Source: Nothophaeocryptopus gaeumannii
Lineage: Eukaryota > Ascomycota > Dothideomycetes > Mycosphaerellales > Mycosphaerellaceae
DNA: 64,000 bases
Assembly (NCBI GenBank): GCA_031771865.1
Contig: JASISA010000007.1
Span: 62,001 to 126,000 of the forward strand
Direction: 5' to 3'
The translations under genes were made by a program, and so were the position numbers. Of the stretch, positions 31,522 to 41,823 are shown piece by piece. The notes under the pieces are model-generated. The model saw only the letters and a list, made by a program, of their open reading frames with translations, made no database searches and was not told the origin of the DNA. Each line of letters opens with the position of its first letter. The first letter of the stretch is position 1.

Positions 31522-32278
31522 TGTAGACGGTCTTCCTGATCGATGTTGAATACCTCGGGATCAAAGCGCAGGGTCAGGGCCCTATTATAGAGTTCTTGGT
31601 TGTGTATGCTTGGCTGGAGAGATAAGCAAGAGAAAAAGACAGGAAACCTTATGCATCATATGACGCAGGCCACGGTCCGATCAGTTCTGTTCTGTTCCTG
31701 AGCTGGACTCTCTTGTGATAGTTCTAGACGGTGTCGGATCAGTCGAGCAGACAGAGAACACCTGCAGTCAAAAAGATAAGGGAGACGAAGAGCCAATACG
31801 CGTCAAGGATGGAGGACCGAGATCTCCGGGTAACGGCAGCAGGACCCTAGAGTCGCGTGCCAAGGGAACGATCGTGCGTGGGGAAAGAACGATGGGGGAG
31901 AAAAATGGCGACGATATCGCGTGGAAGCGCATACAAAGCTGACGGCGGGGGGAGCTGTTACTCGATGGCCTTACTCGATCAGGGAGCGCCACTAATTCTT
32001 GCGGTACGATAAGCGGGCTTTGCCGGCTCCCAAGGTTACCTCGCGCCGGACGCCGATGCCGTCCTCATCGCTCCTTGCCGATTCTCTGCCTGTTAACATT
32101 TGATGGCGTTCCAATTAAAGTACCGACTCCTTCGGCTTGACTGGCCCACCCCAAGTAAGCGCCGAGCATGGCCATCGGCGAAGGCCCGACGGCCAGGTAT
32201 ATAAAAAATTTCACAGTTTCGGAGAAGTCTGGTCGCGTGGCAGAAGCCATGCGGTCGAGGTCAGCATCCATCTCCCGA
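31522..32278. promoter_or_regulatory. Upstream region of NCS1 permease with GATA motifs
   Basis: AGATAAG occurs at 31620-31626 and 31774-31780, and CGATAAG at 32007-32013. All fit the HGATAR site of fungal nitrogen-regulatory GATA factors (AreA/NIT2 class). No coding sequence is convincing here. Chance occurrence is possible in 750 bases. Confidence 0.45.
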
Positions 32279-33015
32279 CTAGAGATCGCCATAGAAGGCT
32301 AGGACAAGCATTGCGCATCTGTGCAAAGTCTTGTTAGCTTCGTCCTCCGAAGAAATCAGTTCACATACCCGAGCAGCGTCCAGTTCAGGTAAGAAGTGCT
32401 CGCATCCGAGCCATGAGTAGAGCCACCAGTGCTGTTGGAATTCATGCTCCCAGATCCGGAGCTGGTCGAGTTCCCTGAGGATGTGCCATTGGAAGCGGTA
32501 CCATTGCCAGCCGCCTGAGCAGCATCATTCGTCAAGTTCGCTTGCAAACAACCAACAGACTGATTCGTCGCTACGTTGTTCAAGATGAATCTGAAGTATG
32601 CATCTGGAGTAGTCGAGGTGTAAGTATCGTTGGGAATGCGATCAAGTCCACTGCCGCTAACTTCTTGGTCAGAAGCCATAGCAAATTGACCTGGGCTCGC
32701 CGGACAGAATTCCGGCCAGCTCGTCGAGAGGCATGGATCGATGGTGGACCTGAAGGCTGGCTGCGAGTCGACGGTTATTTCGAATTCAATGGTCGCGTTG
32801 CCTGAGAACTGGTTCTCTGCTTGAATCGTATAGGCAATGGTGTGGTTGTCAGGCGTGATGGCGACTTGGAACCCAGTCGCTGTCAGTTGGCTGTTGTCCT
32901 GGCAAGTGTTGAAAGAGTCTGGGTTGGAGTAAAGAGCGCGTTGGCCATTGGCCAGACATGAGCAGAATGTCGCGATCAGGGCCAGGGTAGCTCCAGAAAC
33001 GTTGCTGCGTGCCAT
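32279..33015 (-). CDS. ML-like (MD-2-related) domain secreted protein, C-terminal anchor
   Basis: Two exons; intron 32319-32368 (50 nt, GTATGT, branch AGCTAACA, acceptor CACAG) changes the end to NWTLLGCAMLVLAFYGDL. About 228 residues. Signal peptide MARSNVSGATLALIATFCSC. Residues 25-165 look like the ML-like domain found at the N-terminus of fungal TRP-like proteins (VAITPDNHTIAYTIQAENQ; Cys pairs), here without the channel part. A Ser/Gly/Asn-rich stalk (NGTSSGNSTSSGSG) and a hydrophobic C-terminus suggest a GPI-anchored or single-span surface protein. Possible sterol or lipid binding by family analogy. Confidence 0.65.
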
Positions 33016-33559
33016 AGTGAGTGATGTCTGGATCGTCTGCTTCGTCAGTGACTGTGCGTGTGGGTTCTCTTCACCTCATCGTGGCGGAAATCGCATTGTT
33101 TTGAGAGGCGCGGAAAGGAGATTTTTGCAAGACGCGAAGGATCAAACAAGTTGCCGCCTTTTCAGACAGCCTCGCCACAAATAGGCCAGCATTGTCCGCA
33201 GAGAGTTCCTTGGCCACCAAGACCATGGCGAACAGTGACAAACGCAGCAAACATGCTGGCGAGGCGGCCTTGATTGAGAAATCGCTGTTGACTTGTGTCT
33301 GATAGAGGAGGAAATGTTTGATGTTGGAGTAATCGCAATCCTGGTGCCCATCTCGCTTGCCCAGCGAATCGGCAGGCTTCACAGCGACGCGAACTATACG
33401 CGTTCAATTGACGGACACTTGATTACATTTTGATGGCCATTCACTCAAGGCCTTCAAAGGCTCCGTCTTGCTCGACAGTGACAGCAGGATAGAAGACTTC
33501 AAGTTGAGAGCTTTCATCATTCATGATCTATTCAATTTCGTCAACAACAATACACATGT
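33016..33559. other. Intergenic, promoter of the ML-like gene
   Basis: No supported gene. It separates the ML-like gene from the 3' end of the large Ser/Thr-rich gene. Confidence 0.4.
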
Positions 33560-36500
33560 CTACTTCGGACACGTACTATACGCCCAACAATCATGGTCCC
33601 AAAACGTCAACGTAGGCGCACCACTCTTGGTCGTCACGCCCAAGTTCTTGTACACCTTATTGTACAGCTGACAAGAGTTCGAGTCGCTGTAGCTGAAGCT
33701 CAGACAAGTCGAGTTCTTGAAGCAGTTGGCGGCGCAGAGGTCGGCACTACTGACGGTGGTTGCTGAACTGATGTTAACACCGGTAGGTACAGCGGCTTGC
33801 TTGACGGCTGTCTTGCAGCTGATGCTAGTGGGCGTTGCAGTAGCTGTCACGACTGAGGCGGAGGGTGTGCAGGTGGTCTTTGTGGATGTAGACGAGGTAC
33901 CCTTGGACGAGGTCGTTTGTGCTTGGCTGGTTGTGGTTGGTCTGGAGCTGGTCGAGCTTGTGGTTGACGTAGGTTTGCTGGATGTTGAGCTGGTCGTTAA
34001 AGTGGATTTGCTGGATGTCGAGCTAGTGGTTGTTGTGACTTTGGAGGTAGTGGCCGCTGCCTGTTGGAGAGTCGCCGATGATGTGCTGGCCTTGGAGGTA
34101 GATGTAGATGTGCTGCTGGAGGAAGTGGTGAATTTCGAAGCTGCTGCGACTTGGGCTGCCGCCGATGAGCTGGTAGTGGGTTTGGAGGTACTCGCTGAGG
34201 AACTGGTAGTGGTGCTGACTTTAGATGTAGTCGTGGCTGGAACGCTGGAGGAAGTGGTGGCCTTGCTTGTGACAGCCTGCGCTTGGACGACTGCTAAGGA
34301 GCTGCTCGTGCTCGTGCTTTTGCTTGTAGAAACCGAGCTGGAGCTTGATTGCACAACCGATAAAGTGCTCTTCGAGACAGAAGATGTGGTCGAAGTGGAT
34401 GTGCTGACTTGCTGTGCCTTGATAACGCTGGCTGAGGATGTGACCGTGGACGATGGTGGTCCTGCTAAAATAGTCGAGCTAGAAGTGACCTTGGAGGATG
34501 TCGAGGCGCTGGATGAAGTGCTTGATGATGTGGTGCTCTGGCTCGAAGCAGTTGAGCTAGATGATGAGTCGGTGTTGATCTGCTGCAGTCTTTGGAATCG
34601 CACTGGCGCTGCCGCGGTGGTTGAGGTCACGATTGAGCTGCTGCTGCTGAAAGCCACCTTAGAGCCAGCATTCGAGCCTCCAGACAAGCCATTGCCTCCA
34701 CTGGCTAGACCGTTCCCGGTAGTACCAGTACTATCCCCCTTGCCTTGAGGACTGTCATCATCGTCGGTGCCGTCGACCACATATCCGATACAGCCTTCCG
34801 CAATCGGCTCGCTCTCTTGCGGTCTGATGAGTGGGATCGGATCAATGTCGAGGCCAGTGATCTCGATGACTGCATCAAGTTCATTCTCAAAATGAACATC
34901 CCAAGCAATTCCGTAGCATCCACCATTGATGTCGGTCTCGATCTCTCCATCATCACCGACTTCCGCAGACACCTCGAACTTGCCCTCGGCGACAATGGAA
35001 GGTGTGTCGACAACACCGCCTTCAGCTTTCCACAGGCCGCCAAGAAGTCTGATGCCGACGCCGAGCTCGATGGGCAAGCCAAGTTTACCTGCAACGGAGA
35101 CCTCACCCTTGGCCTCGGCGGTGTGGTGGAACTCTGGCTCCAAAGCATCGCTGTGGCTATTGGATGGATGAAGCAGATCCAGGGTCATACCAATGCCGTC
35201 CCAAGTGACATCACACCCCACGAGGATCTCACCTGATGCCTCGATCTCTGCTACGGCCTGGAGCGACACGCTGACGAAAGGACCTATGTCGCAGATTCCT
35301 GGGATGCCCCAATCCTCAAGGTAGATTCTGCCAAGCTCTTTCTTCCACACCTTCTCGTATTTGACGAAGGCCCAGACTCCTGTGGAGAGGCACGGTCATT
35401 AGCATAAGTTTGGAGAACAGCAAGTCTCGCGGAGTCGTTGCTTACCAATATTGAGCCCAGCTTTCATTGAAACGTCAATTCCAACCTGCACTGTTGACAA
35501 CTCAAAGAACGGAGGAATCCAGGAGAAGTCTACATCGACTTCACCCCAAAGGTCGGCCGTGCCACCAAAGCCACATTCGACACAGTAAAGACGAAGGCCA
35601 AAGTCGACCTCTCGCTCGTGAAGGGTCACATTGTTGGAGCGCTTATGATGGCCATCGGCCGTGACGACCTCGCCCTTGCTGTAGGAGTCGTCTTCCTCGC
35701 CGCCTTCCTTGCCCCATTCAGCAAGCTTCGCAGCAAATGGCCAGGGAGCCTCAAAATCCTCTCCTAGGTAGTCGTCACTGTGTAGCCAAGCGCCCCAATG
35801 GAAAATGAAGTCGGCTCTACCACGTCTCTGAAGAGGGTGAGGTTCGAACACCTGTTGAGAATCTTCTCGTTAGCAGATGGTAGGTCTGAATGTGAGAATG
35901 ATGCTTACCGTAGTTTTGTCGATGGAGCGCTTTACATTAGTCGTTCCAATATGACCCCACTTAAGATTCATGTGGCTCGCAACATTCTGAATCAGCGCAG
36001 AAGTTCCAGTGGCGGTGAAACTGCTAGTGCTGTCTGAGAAAATAATGGAAGTAGCGTGAAAGAAGTCGTCCGCAGCGTCCATTCCACACCCGTCCACAGC
36101 TGTCACGAAAACGATATCGCCGGCTGCTGGCCACAGCTTCTTTGCATATGTGTAGGCATTGGGAGTGAGAGTTCCAGTAAGAGAAGATCCGCCAGAGCAG
36201 GAAACGCTGGTCACGTAGTTGGAATGGTCGAGAGGAATGACAGGGTACGCAAAGGTGACGTTGGCTGTGGAGTACACAGATCCATCGCGTTTGAGCAGAT
36301 TGCTTCGCTTCGTAGTGGAATTCGAAGAGTTCGAGGAGCCTGCTGTGCCGGCCCACGCTAGTGTGACTTGAGGGTCCAAGTTGAGTAAAGTGATATCGTT
36401 CTGATTGACATCCGGAGGAATAACAGGATCGAGGATGTTAGCGGAGGCATTTTGGCCTGAGCTGCTGGTATTCGCGGTCGGATCGTCGCGAGCATCGAGG

Positions 36501-36604
36501 CGAGGAGTCTGTTGAGAGCCGAAGAACTGGGGTACAGCAGCGATAGGATTGCAGAAAAAGAATGCAGTAATAGCGAGAGACGCGATGCCCTGAGTAAACA
36601 CCAT
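33560..36604 (-). CDS. Large secreted protein: N-terminal beta modules, Ser/Thr stalk, apple-like C-terminus
   Basis: Three exons: start ATG 36604, introns 35852-35908 (57 nt) and 35380-35445 (66 nt). About 970 residues. Signal peptide MVFTQGIASLAITAFFFC. Residues about 90-240 (VYSTANVTFAYPVIPLDHSNYV, GDIVFVTAVDGCG) and 240-560 (CVECGFGGTADLW; VGIDVSMKAGLNIG; repeated short acidic beta strands) resemble the paired DUF7029/DUF7223-type modules of fungal secreted proteins (from memory, unverified). About 570-850 is almost only Ser, Thr, Val, Ala, an O-glycosylated stalk. The last 80 residues have Cys spacing of a PAN/apple domain (SADLCAANCFKNSTCLSF...CQLYNK...CWAY). Likely cell-wall or adhesion-related. 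Confidence 0.75.
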
Positions 36605-38517
36605 GTTGAGCGAGTGTGGATAGGGATAGCAAAGCCGGCGGTGACTATTGTTCACCGGCAATCGGGGGATATAAGAGAGAGGTTGAGGTTCTCGGGGAGT
36701 ATACCAATGCACTCGCTCAGGCATGCCGAGAGCGCCTCGCCTGTCCCAGAACAGATGTTGGACGGTAGGTCCGCGATGCCATAAAGCCACAATGTCGAAC
36801 TTGTCAACTTCATGGCGTGAGACAAAAGAACGGCGTGTTCGCTTGCTCTTGCCAGACAGAACAGTGTGAGAGATTGGAGGCCCCTTCTTCGAAGACCTAG
36901 AACACTCGCGTCAGCAAGCCTGCGGGGTGTGAAGAGCTCGTGCTCTAAGCCACGTGGAGAGAGAGTCAGAAAGCTGCCCGTTGGCGAGTACAGTAGCGGC
37001 ATGTTTTCCTTTTGCCCAAATCAGAAAGAGGACGGCAGGCAAAGGTCTGGAGTAGTACGAGATTTGCAACATCGCGGCGGGCCCGATCTGGCTGTTCGCA
37101 AAGAGTAAGACGTCAACGGCTTCTAATCCCTTCGAAGACTATAGCGCCCATAGCTAATGGCCGTGCACCCGACAACGTGGTGGGGCGCATGCTGTGGCTG
37201 CCACGCAGCGTCGACGGCTCGGTAGTCATCGTGTCTTCTCGGATCTGTGAGAACTCTCATAGGGAAATAGAGCTACCTCCAGACTGGTCGTTCAGAGCAG
37301 GACCATTTGAGGGAGAGCTGCTCGAGATGTCCAAGGGATAAGGACATTCCCATGTCTATTGTCTCGATGCGAAGCCGCGTTGCCTCTCAGACTGCTTCCA
37401 GTCGAATGTAAGAAGCCGCTTCGATGCCAAGTTGTGGCAGTCCTGTGATAGATAAGCTGCATCTGTACAGTGGACGAAAGCCACAGTGGAGGGCGGATGT
37501 TTGTTCGATAGATTTGTTCGAGGTGTTGTTGATGTTCCAAAGTTGGATTCAGGGGATGAAGTGTGAAGAGGACTTGTTGCCGAGAAGCTTATGGGGCATT
37601 CTGTGCTCTATCATTGGCTGCATGCTGTTTGCCAAGTAAGCTTAAAGCTGTGGCTTGAATGTAGCAGCTGCCACGCTGCCAAAAACAATCGACCGGGCGC
37701 TTCTCGACATCCAACGACATGTCCTCCTCGCCTTCGACTGCATCTTTTGCGCCTTCTGGGCTAACTCACATTCCCAAAGAAGATGCAATGTTTTGTAGGT
37801 AGGCAGAACATCCTCGGAGTAACTTGTGTCTGATACCATCCGAGCCGTTCTCAGCGAGTGCCTTTCATTCAATGCAAGCAATTTCCACCCTCATCGCGAC
37901 TGTGCTACTCAGTGCCGAACCGATCTTCTAGAACAATGGCTCGCTGTTGAATAGCGACAACTTACGCGAAGACTGCCGGACCCCCATGACCCAACATCCG
38001 ATGTTGTTTGCTGGTAGCGACCTGGACAACTGTTGCCAAGAGCGCAAGCCCCGACGAGTCTGTGGAAGTTTTCACACTCACGCGTGGCGGTCGCTTGACA
38101 TCCAAGCTAAGCCCATACCAGGCTGGCCCGCGGCTTCCTTCGCTTCTACTTCGTTCTTCGGCCAGAGCCACGCTAATTTGCTGCTCCTCTTGTCAGGTGT
38201 GGCTGCTGTCGTCCCTGAAGCGTCGAGTAAGCGTCCGTTAACGGTCAAGCAGTTGTGGAAATGGCCCTTCTCGGCCATCGCGAACGACCGTGTGCCTCAG
38301 AGTCTGGACATCTGGTGTCGCTCAATACAGTAAATGCGGTATAGGAAGAGCAACGATTGGCTTCGGCGCCCTATTAGGTGAGTGCATCAGACTTGGAAGA
38401 GCAGTCGTATATCTACCTCCCTCCGCCTACCCTTTCAGTTTGCTTCCAGTCTAGCAGCAGCAGCGACATCATCTTCTGTTTCTTTTCGTCTTTCATACAC
38501 ACTACATTCGTTTCAAC
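36605..38517. other. Long divergent intergenic region
   Basis: About 1.9 kb between two divergently transcribed secreted-protein genes. Frames on both strands are short and unconvincing. The region just before 38518 is C/T-rich (TTCTGTTTCTTTTCGTC), typical of a fungal promoter or 5' leader. Confidence 0.45.
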
Positions 38518-39961
38518 TTGAAGAGCACTCTTCAGACCCTGGCACTCCTGCCATTCCTGGCAACATCTGTATTCGCTGCCACCTCGAGCTCGCCTCTCAA
38601 CTGCCAGACCGTCCTGGGCACAAGAAACTTCAATCCTGTACCCTCAACGACTGTAACCGTGACGGCCTCCAGCAAGCCTACACAAATCTTGGTCGTGGTA
38701 AGAAATCAAAGGCTGGAAGCCATTCGATGTCTTGGGCACTCGCTGACCTTCCACCCTTCGCTCTGTAGCGATCAACGACCACGATTTACACTGGCCTAAC
38801 CTCAACTTCCACTCTTTTGACCACTGAAACCGAGACAACTACGGAGGACACCGTAACGGGTAAGAAATCAACCACTGAAAGCCATCCGACGTCTGAGGCA
38901 CTCGCTGACCTTCGCTCTTCGATCTGCAGATACGTTCAGTACCACGACGACGAGCTTCGAAGTCCAAACCTCGACGCAAACTAACTTTGTTACAACGACT
39001 TCTACGACTACTTCCACTACATCGTCCACCAGCACTACTGTCGTGCCAACTACTGCTGGCTTCCGCAACATTGGGGATACTCTCAATTCGGACCAGCTCC
39101 GCCGACGAGCTGCCCAGAACCCGCACGGTATTGCAAAGAGAGCGGCCACAACCGGCGCTCAAGGCGTGCAGAAAGTCCTCGCTGTATCGACTTACCCTCA
39201 GGCTGTTTCTTGTAAGATCCTCCTTCGTGCTCTCACGCACAATTTACTGACTTTCCTTCAGGCACTAGCACCATCATTAGCACTGTGACTTCTTACACCA
39301 CGCTGCCAAAGGTTACGAAGACCGTGGCGTACTGGGCCAAGCGCATCACAGAGTGGGACACAATCACAACTACATCTACCGTTATTCCTGGCCACGCCAG
39401 CTGGACTAGTACCGAAACCGACACCTCTACGGTAAGACATGGAAGGCTGAAAGCCATCCGATATCTAAGACACACGCTGACGTTCGTCAGGTCCAAACCA
39501 CGACGACTATAATTGCCACGAACACTGAGACGACTTCCACAACAACTACAAATATCATCCCGGGCCCGACCCTTTTTGACGCATGCAAACCCGCAAATAT
39601 CTGGGGCCCAAACTTCAAGCACAGCGGAGCCCCATACTACGCCGTCAACGTAGCGAATAACGGCCCAGGAGTCGCTTCAGACTTCCAGATCCTGGCTGAT
39701 GGTGCATCTTCCGCCACCGAGTGCTGCAACGCCTGCCAGAAACTGCCAATCTGCGAGACATTCATTTTTCGTCCGCGCTCGAGGAACTGCTTCTTGCTCA
39801 AGCACGATGGAAACACCTGCTCGAGCCAGTTCAACCACCCCAACTTCATCCTCTCCAAGAAGGGCAGCGACCCAGGTGATGGATACACTGTTGGAAATGG
39901 AAACTGTGGGTACACGTACAGCGGTAATAGCGACAGTACTGTGTACTCTGTCGATCAATAG
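38518..39961 (+). CDS. Thr-rich secreted protein with apple-like C-terminus; three homologous introns; no ATG start
   Basis: Five exons: 38518-38697, 38769-38859, 38930-39211, 39262-39431, 39491-39961. About 395 residues. The first codon of the signal-peptide frame is TTG (then KSTLQTLALLPFLATSVFA); an in-frame TAG lies about 60 bases upstream with no ATG between. The middle is Thr/Ser-rich with short repeats (TTTTSF, TTTTI). A region RRAAQNPHGIAKRAA has dibasic sites. The last exon is a Cys-rich module (CCNACQKLPICETFIF...NCFLLKHDGNTC) like a PAN/apple domain, ending SVDQ. Introns 1, 2 and 4 are related in sequence; intron 3 is not. Extracellular, perhaps cell-wall associated. Confidence 0.7.
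38698..38768 (+). repeat. Introner-like intron, copy A (71 nt)
   Basis: Starts GTAAGAAATCAA, contains AAGCCATTCGATGTCT and GCACTCGCTGACCTT, ends CTGTAG. Phase 0. Closely similar to copies B (38860) and D (39432). Confidence 0.7.
38860..38929 (+). repeat. Introner-like intron, copy B (70 nt)
   Basis: Starts GTAAGAAATCAA, contains AAGCCATCCGACGTCT and GCACTCGCTGACCTT, ends CTGCAG. Phase 1, so it differs in phase from copies A and D. Confidence 0.7.
39432..39490 (+). repeat. Introner-like intron, copy D (59 nt)
   Basis: Starts GTAAGACATGGAAGGCTG, contains AAGCCATCCGATATCT and CACACGCTGACGTT, ends CGTCAG. Phase 0. Shorter than A and B at the 3' end. Confidence 0.65.
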
Positions 39962-40189
39962 TCGAGCGAGCGTAGATTTTTTCTCTAATGTATAGATGAA
40001 TGGAATGGAAAATCGTTGCATTTGAAACCCCTTGCCTCCACGTATCCTAACTCACCTCATCGACCATAGCTTCACTTCGAGAATAAGCTTGTTGTAAGTC
40101 ACTGATTGCGAATGCCAAAACATAGACTAATTCAAGTCATGAAAGCCTCCAGATCAACTCAATCTCGATCTTAAGCGTGCCCGAAAGAA

Positions 40190-40905
40190 ACCTGATGTAC
40201 ACTGGCACCACTTAAGAGTATGGACGCATGACGGAACATGGTCTGCACGGGTTTGGAACCGAGGACGATACAAAACTGACGCGAGCGATGGCGCAGGCGA
40301 TGGCACGAAGCTGGCACGAGTAATGGTACATATCCCACACGAGCGACGGTGGCACGACGGTGAAGCAAATGTCAGCACGGAGGTTGATACAGGCTTGGCA
40401 CGCATGAGGGCACGAGTATTCTATGGCATAAGCGTGGGCAGAACTCGCAGCAGGAAAAATGTCAGTAGCGATGGCACGAGAGATGATACAGATTTGGCAC
40501 AAGTGATGACACAGGTTGGGTAACTGAGAATGGCGCGGACCTGGTACGTGATATGGCCCGGCTTTGGGTCATGGAATGGGCACGCGTTTGTCACGGGCGC
40601 TGGCATTGACGATGACACTGAGATGCCACACGTAGCAGCGCAGATTTGGCCCGGGAAAAGGTCCGGATTCGACACTGGAAACGGCAGGAGTGTTGTCACG
40701 GGTCTAGGACAAGCGACGGCCCAAGTTGGGCATAGGCGATGGCGCGAGAGACGGCACGAGAGATGGGACAAGTGAGGGCAAGGAGGATAGAACAGGGTCT
40801 GGCACGAATCTTGCTCGAGTGATAACACGGATGATGACACGGATTTGGTACGGGCTGTGGTACGGATCTGGGACAGAGAACGGCACGAATGATGGTCTGA
40901 CCGAT
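40190..40905. repeat. Degenerate short tandem repeat tract
   Basis: About 700 bases of diverged copies of a motif built from GGCACGA, GATGGCACGAG and GATGACACGG at roughly 12-30 base spacing (for example near 40285, 40310, 40470, 40750, 40885). Frames on the opposite strand are repetitive in Pro, Ser and Arg and look like by-products. No unit is exactly conserved, so it is an old minisatellite or simple-sequence field. The flanks 39962-40189 and 40906-41222 hold no gene that I can support. Confidence 0.6.
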
Positions 40906-41222
40906 AAGACGGACCGTGTCTTTCCTGCCTCCCATTCCGCTATGTTGGGGAAGTGTGGTTTACTACGCCGTGCCTCTAGGCAACGAGGTTCTGATTAACG
41001 TAGCGATCGTTCATGGCCGTCCTTACGAGTTCCCACTTGAGGCCTTTTCGCGCGTTGCTCAATCCTGTCCCCCGAGGCGGCTAGGTCGAGATGCAGTGCA
41101 TCCCAAGCCAGGCACAAGTTGAGGTCGTCATACTTGTTCGTTGAAGTGTTGTGATGCACGAAGTGGATGAGGATCTTGAACTCGTGAACGTTCACGGTAC
41201 GTCCCACCGCAAGCAGTACCTT

Positions 41223-41595
41223 CTAGTAATCATAGTCATTGATGATTTGAGCCGTGGTTCCACCCGCGCGCCAGTCAATTCCCGCATCGCTATGACAGTC
41301 CATGTAATGTTGGTTACCTCTGTACGAGTAACTGCCGGTCTTTTCCCAGATCAGGTAGACAGTCTTGCCTTGCCTTGCCTTTGTTCTTCGCAAACTTGAC
41401 CCCGTCGAACGTGACAGATTTCGCATCATCGGGCATGGGTCCACAGCCTTCGAGTCTGTGCTTATACTCGTCTGCTTCGTCCTCGTAGTCATCTGATGCG
41501 GTCATCTCACGTTCTCCATCGTCGCCGTCTAGGGCAGCCACTTGTGGAGCCCTGCGCTTGGGAGAGACGGCGACAATGTCGTCGATGCTAGCCAC
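41223..41595 (-). pseudogene. Small hypothetical gene with frame break at a (GGCAA)3 repeat
   Basis: From ATG 41595 the frame reads MASIDDIVAVSPKRRAP, an acidic stretch, then SVTFDGVKFAKNKGK, and would run into low-quality sequence. A second frame starting at the same point gives KTVYLIWEKTGSYSYRG...HSDAGIDWRAGG to a stop at 41223. The switch sits exactly on three tandem GGCAA units (minus strand; 41375-41389). One copy instead of three would join KNKGK to TVYLIWEK in frame. A 37-nt intron (GTCAAG...GCAAG) would also restore the frame but is too short and has no branch site. Function unknown; about 120 residues if intact. Confidence 0.5.
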
Positions 41596-41823
41596 GAGCT
41601 GAGGTTTGGTCCACCATTAAAGAAGTTGCAGCGTAAAGCAGGTCTGGATAAGTTCAGCAGATACAGGTATTGAGTGATGTGCCAGGAAAGTAAAGATCAT
41701 CTGGAGAGGCAACTTACTCCATTCACGTGTAAAGCTGATAGACGACGACTGCAATCCTGAGATTTTAGAGTCAGTGATTACATTCGCTTGCCTCCAAAAC
41801 TCAATCAAACCCGAACCGCTCCT

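Noticed and set aside
33717..34748. 343-codon open frame on the plus strand
   Set aside because: It is antisense to the Ser/Thr-rich stalk of the minus-strand secreted gene; Val/Leu/Glu monotony is the mirror of Ser/Thr codons.
40150..40905. CRISPR-like array
   Set aside because: Repeats are diverged, have no constant repeat/spacer alternation, and the genome is fungal.
41370..41420. 37-nt intron explaining the frame change in the small gene
   Set aside because: Shorter than any other intron in the window, no branch site, and coincident with a tandem repeat that explains the shift better.
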